From Parasutterella muris (GTDB lineage Bacteria > Pseudomonadota > Gammaproteobacteria > Burkholderiales > Burkholderiaceae_F), in NCBI RefSeq assembly GCF_943193095.1, contig NZ_CALPCV010000031.1:1-27172 (forward strand): a DNA stretch of 27,172 nt, given 5' to 3'. A program made the translations under genes and the position numbers. Of the stretch, positions 22,233 through 27,172 are shown one piece after another; the first letter of the stretch is position 1; each line of letters starts with the position of its first letter. The notes under the pieces are model-generated. The model searched no databases, was not told where the DNA came from, and saw only the letters and a program-made list of their open reading frames with translations.

Positions 22233-25200
22233 ATGTTATGTAATTCTTTCTCAAGAATTGGTACTGTTCGAGTTGCATTACCAAAACGAAATACTAGGTC
22301 CTCCGAATCTTCTTTTTATAGATCGCCTTTGCGCAAAAGGGCTGTCACCTGCTCTGCGACATTGTGTAGTACAAAAAAAATCCGAGCTGGAATGAAGAAG
22401 GGTTATAGTTTTAGCAGAGGTGAGGGGGGGGGTGTTTTGATTATAGCAGCCTCTTTGCTCCCTTTTCTTTCAACACCGGCTATTTCGGCCGAGTTGACTG
22501 TAGATAAGCAGATAGAAGAATCCTCTGAAAGCTTTAGGGATTTAGAAAATCTGACAGGAACAATGTCATCGGGAAGTTTTTTCTATTGGAAGAAACCAGG
22601 TCAGCAAAATTTAGAATTTGATAATGTTAAGGCAATTGAGTGCACAAATCTAAAGAATACTGGCTCGGGATCAATCTTTAAGACAGTTTCATCGGGGAAA
22701 ACGGAATCTCAAACTCAATTGATTTCTTTTAAAAATTTTGCTCCATCTATTTATTCTTCTTCTGGCGTGATATTTAGCGCTTCAGGAATTCAAGACTCTG
22801 TTATAAAAGTACACCAGATCGTCGAGGGGGATATGGGCGATTTAACAGTGCTTGGGAATACGTACACCGCTTCAATGACTTCCATAGTTAGCCCAAATCC
22901 ACCTCAAATGGGCGTATTTAATGTAACTCAGGGAAGCGCTCAGTACATCAGAGGAAATATTAGATCAATTACCCCTAAAAATAATGGCAAAGGAACAGTT
23001 ATCTTATTAAGAGGGGACAATACAAACAGCAATGCATATCCTTATCCTACAGAACAAGCTTTCCTGGGTGCGATTGGAGATGTCGGCGATGATGAACATA
23101 GGTTTTATCAAGGAATTGTAATGGTTAGACAGGGGGATCAGTACATAGAAAAAATGGGAACATTGTACGCGACCCTCTACGGGATCAGAACTTTTGAAAC
23201 AGAAAACGGGAGCGATGAAAAACTAACCTCTCTTGGACTGCCAACGGGGCAATACATAAAGTCGATTGAAAAGATAGACCTGAAAAGTACTGATAGGAGG
23301 AATGCGTCGTACGGCATCTACAGTTGGACAGATAATGGAAATAAAGGTTCTGGACGCTCGTATGTAGGTATTCGAGGAAAGAAAAATACAGCGGGTGAAT
23401 ATGTAGGTATTGAGATCAACAACCCCAATCATCTGCAGCCTATTGCAGTACTTAACATGGGAGGAGTGCAAGAGGTAGAAGCACTAAACAGTGAAGGAGT
23501 ATCCATAATAGCAAAAGGAAAACCTAAAACAGAAGCTGGGAAACCTGGTGTAGACTTGGCTTTAACAGCACGCATTCAAGGGCAAATTCACAACCACAGA
23601 GCGGACAGGTCTTCTATTCTTACAAAAACTAAGTTTATCGGTCCCTTCATAATAAACAATAGGGTTCTTGTGCAAGCTTCTGTTCATCAAGGGAGTTTGA
23701 CGAACCCGAAACCGCCGTTAGAAAAAGGTGTTTCAGTCGTAGAATTCTCCTCAAATAGCTATGGAACGGGGAGTGTCTTCAATCCTGGCTCATACATTGA
23801 GGTTCAGGCAGGAACCAATAAGACAGCATTAGATGGAGATGTGAATCCGTACAATAACACTCGGTTGCTTTTAACAAACACTAAACTGACTTGGACTTAT
23901 AACACCTATATTTCCAATCTCGGAGTATTGCGCAGTTCTCCTTTGGTTAATCCTTCGTTAAGCACATCCTATGCAACCTCTGCTTTCGAATTTAATACAG
24001 TTCACGTTTCGGATAGACATGTTAGTCCCGAAAACGAACCTAAAAAAGAGCTTGACCCTGTGAAACCTGATCCTGATAAACCAGACCCAGATACACCAGA
24101 CTCAGAAGATAAAGAGCCAAGTAAAGATATATCCTTGATTACTCCGATTGCTCTGGCTAGCGGTAGCTCTTGGATTAATGCGTCTGCTGGAACTTCATCC
24201 ATGAACAAGGCGAGTTCTTGGAGTGTCCTTGATAAGCGAGCCCTAACCGATATAACAGATCCAACGAATCCCGATTTGGTTAGCCCAGGCCCGACCGATC
24301 CTGATCCGGTTGATCCTGATATTGATAAGCCGGATCAACCGGATGAGCTACCCTATAAGTATCCTTATGGTAATGGTCCATACATGAATTACTGGGCAAT
24401 AGGATCCACCGATAAGACTGCTCCATACTTTTATTTTGCAAAAATTGAAACTTCTGATGGTAAAGCCATTCAGTCAGATCGCTCTAATGCATCTTCTCTC
24501 GACTTCTACGTCAAACCTACGAATTTTTATCGAAACGGAACTAAGATTACAACCCTTTCCAGCTTAAATGCAGATAACCTCTGTGCAGGAGATAGTTGTG
24601 AAGGAGGCGACAGGGAAATTTCACCAGGTTGGAAAGGAGCCCGAAATGATAAACGACTGGCTGCTGCATTTTGGCTTCTTAGAAGTGCTGCCAATTCTAT
24701 ATATGCAAAGGAAGGTATAGAAAATGTTGGTTCTCAAAGCGATATTATGATTAAAGATGACTTTGAGGACGGTTACAACAAAGGGTTATCCAAAGGAACC
24801 AAATGGCACATCCTTAAAGATGCAGACGGTAATGAGTTAAAAGACGATAGTGGAAATCCCATTATTCGCCGCTGGGATCCAAACGATCCGGATGCTGAGT
24901 TTGCTAAAGCTGCCGGTTGGGTAGTTATTCCAGAAGGTGTTGTTAATCATGCTCTGAGAGCTCAATGGTATTTCGAAGATATCGAATTAGTGCAGGATTC
25001 TGCGAGTGATGTGCCCTCTAGCGTGATCGGAGAAGGCGCCAAATACAGAGGAGAAATTATTGATTTGGCTACTTGGTTCCCGCAGTATCCTTTGGAACCG
25101 GGTTTTACTCATCCTCTTCCCTTGTTTCCTGCTACACCAATTCCAAAGCCGAATCCACAGCCGACACCTACAATGAAGTCAATAGAGGCAGTTTCACTCA

Positions 25201-26144
25201 GTCATTATTTTACATGGCGACAAGAAATTGACACGCTTCATCAAAGATTAGGGGAGGTCAGAGATAATTATGAGCTGGAAGGTCTTTGGGCAAGAGGCTA
25301 TGCCGGACGTAACCGAATTAATTCGAACGGCTACTATTTCAGAGATAATTACAAGGGGATTCAGATCGGTTTAGATCGGAATTATTACGAATATAAGGAC
25401 TCATATCGTTGTCGTGAGAAAGATGGAGAAAATTTTCCGTGCAAGCGTGAAAAGAAACATGATTGGACTTACGGAACAGGTTTGTCATATACAGAAGGAG
25501 ATCTGAAGCTCAGCAGAGGGGGAAACGCTGATAACTGGATGGCAAGCTGGTGGCTGTATGGTGTTAGAAAGTTTTCCAACGGTGGTTATCTAGATCTTGT
25601 AGGCAAAGTTAGTCGATTCTCCAACGAATTCTCGGCATGGAGCAGTGACTACTTATTGAATACGAAAGGCCGCGATAAAACTTGGGGCTATACACTAAGT
25701 GCAGAGTATGGCAATAAGCACTATCTTTTTGAGAATAAAGACTGGTATTTAGATCCTCAGCTGCAGATCGTCTACGGAAGGATCTTTGGTTCCAGCTTTA
25801 GAACCAATAATGATGTGAATGTTCATCACAACGCGGTTAACAGTTTAATCGGTCGGGCAGGTGTCGCTCTTGGGTATGAAGGGAAGAAGGGCTCAGCCTT
25901 TGTCAAGGTCGATGGCCTGCGAGAATTCAAAGGGAAACTGGTTACGACTTATAAGCTTGACGACGGTTCCTTCAATGCTTCCCGCTTTAATCTTAAAGAG
26001 ACGTGGGGAGAGGTTTCCGCCGGAGGAACTTATACCTTCTCACGTAAGAAAGATAAGTTAGCTCACTTTTATGTGAAAAGAAGTTTTGCGTCTAAGCTGA
26101 AGACTGACTACAGAGTCGATATCGGATTTGAATACATTTTCTAA
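22233..26144 (+). CDS. Large autotransporter (type V secretion) with beta-barrel, phase-variable candidate
   Basis: From ATG 22233 (AGGAAG 6 nt upstream) the product is 1303 residues; an in-frame TTG at 22197 and an ATG at 22392 are alternatives. Residues 1-53 are Arg/Ser-rich; 54-88 form a signal peptide (MKKGYSFSRGEGGG, then a hydrophobic core ending AISA-E). The passenger is Ser/Thr/Asn/Gly-rich and beta-strand-like to about 590. Two Asp/Pro linkers follow (about 595-628 and 675-705), then a mixed domain (about 706-980) with helical stretches and a Cys pair (LCAGDSC), then a Pro-rich linker (KPNPQPTPT). The C-terminal 290 residues are an autotransporter barrel: LEGLWARGYAGRNRI opens it, and it ends GFEYIF with a terminal aromatic. 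No protease catalytic triad or RGD is evident; an adhesin is the default guess. A G9 tract at 22424-22432 and an A8 tract at 22373-22380 lie near the start. Codon composition is AT-richer than the flanking housekeeping genes. Confidence 0.88.
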   Translation: MLCNSFSRIGTVRVALPKRNTRSSESSFYRSPLRKRAVTCSATLCSTKKIRAGMKKGYSFSRGEGGGVLIIAASLLPFLSTPAISAELTVDKQIEESSESFRDLENLTGTMSSGSFFYWKKPGQQNLEFDNVKAIECTNLKNTGSGSIFKTVSSGKTESQTQLISFKNFAPSIYSSSGVIFSASGIQDSVIKVHQIVEGDMGDLTVLGNTYTASMTSIVSPNPPQMGVFNVTQGSAQYIRGNIRSITPKNNGKGTVILLRGDNTNSNAYPYPTEQAFLGAIGDVGDDEHRFYQGIVMVRQGDQYIEKMGTLYATLYGIRTFETENGSDEKLTSLGLPTGQYIKSIEKIDLKSTDRRNASYGIYSWTDNGNKGSGRSYVGIRGKKNTAGEYVGIEINNPNHLQPIAVLNMGGVQEVEALNSEGVSIIAKGKPKTEAGKPGVDLALTARIQGQIHNHRADRSSILTKTKFIGPFIINNRVLVQASVHQGSLTNPKPPLEKGVSVVEFSSNSYGTGSVFNPGSYIEVQAGTNKTALDGDVNPYNNTRLLLTNTKLTWTYNTYISNLGVLRSSPLVNPSLSTSYATSAFEFNTVHVSDRHVSPENEPKKELDPVKPDPDKPDPDTPDSEDKEPSKDISLITPIALASGSSWINASAGTSSMNKASSWSVLDKRALTDITDPTNPDLVSPGPTDPDPVDPDIDKPDQPDELPYKYPYGNGPYMNYWAIGSTDKTAPYFYFAKIETSDGKAIQSDRSNASSLDFYVKPTNFYRNGTKITTLSSLNADNLCAGDSCEGGDREISPGWKGARNDKRLAAAFWLLRSAANSIYAKEGIENVGSQSDIMIKDDFEDGYNKGLSKGTKWHILKDADGNELKDDSGNPIIRRWDPNDPDAEFAKAAGWVVIPEGVVNHALRAQWYFEDIELVQDSASDVPSSVIGEGAKYRGEIIDLATWFPQYPLEPGFTHPLPLFPATPIPKPNPQPTPTMKSIEAVSLSHYFTWRQEIDTLHQRLGEVRDNYELEGLWARGYAGRNRINSNGYYFRDNYKGIQIGLDRNYYEYKDSYRCREKDGENFPCKREKKHDWTYGTGLSYTEGDLKLSRGGNADNWMASWWLYGVRKFSNGGYLDLVGKVSRFSNEFSAWSSDYLLNTKGRDKTWGYTLSAEYGNKHYLFENKDWYLDPQLQIVYGRIFGSSFRTNNDVNVHHNAVNSLIGRAGVALGYEGKKGSAFVKVDGLREFKGKLVTTYKLDDGSFNASRFNLKETWGEVSAGGTYTFSRKKDKLAHFYVKRSFASKLKTDYRVDIGFEYIF
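22373..22380 (+). repeat. A8 homopolymer tract in the autotransporter ORF
   Basis: Eight A residues lie between the upstream start (22233) and the internal ATG (22392). Seven A would bring a TGA into frame at the internal ATG, and nine A a TAG about ten codons later. If translation starts at 22233 this is a second slippage switch. Confidence 0.6.
22424..22432 (+). repeat. G9 homopolymer tract in the signal-peptide coding region
   Basis: Nine G residues encode the end of a Glu codon, Gly-Gly and part of a third Gly just before the hydrophobic signal core. With eight G the frame meets TGA three codons after the tract begins to shift (GTG TTT TGA). With ten G it meets TAA about 25 codons on. 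Only lengths 9, 6, 12 and so on keep the autotransporter in frame. Confidence 0.85.
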
Positions 26145-26149
26145 GGAGA

Positions 26150-26180
26150 GACCGCTCTTGCATAAAGTGTAGGGGCGGTC
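26150..26180 (+). other. Hairpin between the autotransporter and lipoprotein genes
   Basis: GACCGCTC (26150-26157) pairs with GGGCGGTC (26173-26180), giving eight pairs with one T-G wobble and a 15-nt loop. No T-run follows, so read-through is expected. The right arm includes the only G-rich, Shine-Dalgarno-like sequence before the lipoprotein ATG at 26191, so the hairpin may dampen its translation. Confidence 0.5.
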
Positions 26181-26190
26181 GAAATCTACC

Positions 26191-26655
26191 ATGAGCAATA
26201 AATCAATAATATCAATACTGAGTATTATCATTTTTATCGGTCTATCTGGTTGTGCGTCTATTGCAGAAAAGGATATCCAGGAATTGGAGATTACAACGAC
26301 ACCGGAAAGCTGCTCGATTACGGTTACGGATAAAAACGGCGAAAACATCTATCAAGGAAAAACTCCTTTTAAGCAAACTCTCTCAAAAGCAGAGGGTTAC
26401 TTTACAGGCCAAATCTATAACATTCATATAGAGAAAGGCGGATGTCGTCCTGCTGATTTGGTTGTTAAATCAAAAAATAATCTTTGGTACGTTTTCGGCA
26501 ACACTGCAAATGCATTTATTCCGGGCTGGATTGGAGTAGATGCGAAAACACATGCGATGTATGAGCTTTCCTCTTCAAAGATTCATGTGAGACTCGTTTG
26601 CAGTGATGAAGACGGTTTCCCAGGCGTTGTCAAAAAAGAGGTGTTGGAGAAGTAA
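26191..26655 (+). CDS. Lipoprotein of unknown function, possibly PEGA-like
   Basis: The 154-residue precursor has a lipoprotein signal with GLSGC (Cys21). The mature part starts with a strand-rich segment (ITTTPESCSITVTDKNGENIYQGKTP) resembling the PEGA-type surface domain pattern of a strand, a glycine turn and a G.TP motif. It continues to a conserved-looking LWYVFGNTANAFIPGWIGVDAKTHAMYEL, a wording I associate with small proteobacterial lipoproteins of unknown role in which the Gly/Pro/Trp stretch follows the beta domain. Three more Cys could form a disulfide. It lies 46 nt after the autotransporter on the same strand and abuts the next lipoprotein gene, so an accessory role in autotransporter assembly or surface display is possible but not shown. 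Confidence 0.75.
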   Translation: MSNKSIISILSIIIFIGLSGCASIAEKDIQELEITTTPESCSITVTDKNGENIYQGKTPFKQTLSKAEGYFTGQIYNIHIEKGGCRPADLVVKSKNNLWYVFGNTANAFIPGWIGVDAKTHAMYELSSSKIHVRLVCSDEDGFPGVVKKEVLEK

Positions 26656-26937
26656 ATGAAAAAAGCTGTTTGGTTGATGTCACTGCTGTTCTTGATCAGC
26701 GGATGCAGTGCAACGGTTGAAAAATCTGCCGTGGAAGAGCAGAAAGACGGTACATTTAAAATCGACTGTATCAAGGAAAATGAGTGGTCCGGTGCATTTT
26801 TGTCCTCTGAATTGATAAGAGAGGCGGAAGAGTTCTGCCTTAACAAAGGTAAAAAATTTGAAAGAGTAGAACTGAAAAGTGAAAATGATGGAAGATTCAA
26901 CTATACGAATGTACACTTGACCTTTAGATGTAACTGA
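26656..26937 (+). CDS. Small lipoprotein of unknown function
   Basis: The 93-residue precursor has a short lipoprotein signal ending LISGC (Cys17). The mature 77 residues follow the pattern A..FC...GK.....V....(F)......F.C: EAEEFCLNKGKKFERVEL and LTFRCN at the very end. This is seen in several small envelope lipoproteins and probably forms a disulfide-stabilised alpha/beta unit. GGAGAAG lies just before the ATG, which follows the previous stop directly, so the pair is cotranscribed. Function is unknown. Confidence 0.75.
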   Translation: MKKAVWLMSLLFLISGCSATVEKSAVEEQKDGTFKIDCIKENEWSGAFLSSELIREAEEFCLNKGKKFERVELKSENDGRFNYTNVHLTFRCN

Positions 26938-27072
26938 GCTTTCACAGTATATTCACCATCAAGGGGAAGGGAGCGATCACTTCTCCGTGCAGTGTTTGAG
27001 TGGACATAAACCTAAATTCTAACCTGAATTCCCAAAAACTAGATCATAAATATTACTAGTAGTTACACACAG

Positions 27073-27112
27073 TGCCCAAATTGCCCGTAAACCGAGCATT
27101 GGGCATTATTTT
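27073..27112 (+). terminator. Probable intrinsic terminator of the autotransporter-lipoprotein unit
   Basis: TGCCCAA (27073-27079) pairs with TTGGGCA (27099-27105) across a 19-nt loop, followed by TTATTTTT. The stem is short and the loop long, but the T-run and position 136 nt after the last lipoprotein stop fit. Confidence 0.6.
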
Positions 27113-27125
27113 TAACTGATTTAAT

Positions 27126-27145
27126 AGATTATAATTATATAATCT
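27126..27145 (+). promoter_or_regulatory. Perfect palindromic operator/promoter element before the window-edge gene
   Basis: AGATTATA-ATTA-TATAATCT is an exact 8-4-8 inverted repeat that contains TATAAT, so it may act as a -10 and operator at once. The next ATG lies 17 nt downstream. Confidence 0.45.
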
Positions 27146-27161
27146 ACCTGGAGGGATTCAT

Positions 27162-27172
27162 ATGCTTGCGAA
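27162..27172 (+). CDS. Start of a gene truncated by the window edge
   Basis: ATG CTT GCG AA (Met-Leu-Ala) follows GGAGGG (27150-27155) at a spacing of 6 nt, with a palindromic TATAAT element upstream. Only three codons are visible, so the product cannot be named. Confidence 0.4.

Noticed and set aside
1..27172. CRISPR arrays, tRNA or rRNA genes
   Set aside because: No regularly spaced repeats, no tRNA T-loop/acceptor patterns and no rRNA-like conserved stretches were seen on either strand.

Overview
The window looks like a chromosomal segment of a betaproteobacterium of the Burkholderiales, most likely the gut-associated Sutterellaceae (Sutterella/Parasutterella type). This is an inference from gene content: mlaFEDACB with the mlaA lipoprotein inside the operon, a gltBD pair, respiratory operons built on NrfC/NrfD-type modules, and a large autotransporter. 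No rRNA, tRNA or CRISPR array is visible.

Layout. (1) 1-522: N-terminal part of an IS1634-like transposase, cut by the window edge. (2) 7517-723, minus strand: an anaerobic respiratory operon in the order short ORF, four-cluster Tat ferredoxin, aldehyde:ferredoxin oxidoreductase (AOR)-family enzyme, cytosolic protein of unknown function, multiheme cytochrome c, Tat lipoprotein ferredoxin, NrfD/PsrC membrane quinol module, closed by an intrinsic terminator. It resembles the E. coli ydhYVWXUT operon with a cytochrome c added and NrfD in place of the b-type YdhU. A divergent moeA-like gene (7957-9126) for molybdopterin metal insertion lies across a shared control region. (3) 9199-9912: a RAYT-like HUH transposase homologue with a degraded catalytic motif. 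(4) 10044-16215: gltB and gltD, ammonia assimilation. gltB is split by one missing base near 12366. (5) 16239-20534: a hot-dog thioesterase and a complete mla operon (phospholipid traffic between outer and inner membrane), ending at a bidirectional terminator. (6) 21597-20578, minus: a glycine-zipper lipoprotein and a periplasmic coiled-coil protein. (7) 22233-26937: a visibly AT-richer island with a 1303-residue autotransporter and two small lipoproteins. (8) 27162: the first codons of a gene that runs out of the window.

The two most interesting systems are these. The AOR/cytochrome/NrfCD operon carries a CX15CH motif in its cytochrome (otherwise known to me from the sulfite reductase MccA) and a terminal CXXCH in its first ferredoxin. 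The autotransporter has a G9 tract inside its signal-peptide coding region, where loss or gain of one G gives a premature stop; this is a strong candidate phase-variation switch. An A8 tract just upstream would act the same way.

All calls come from reading the sequence. No database search or structure prediction was run.
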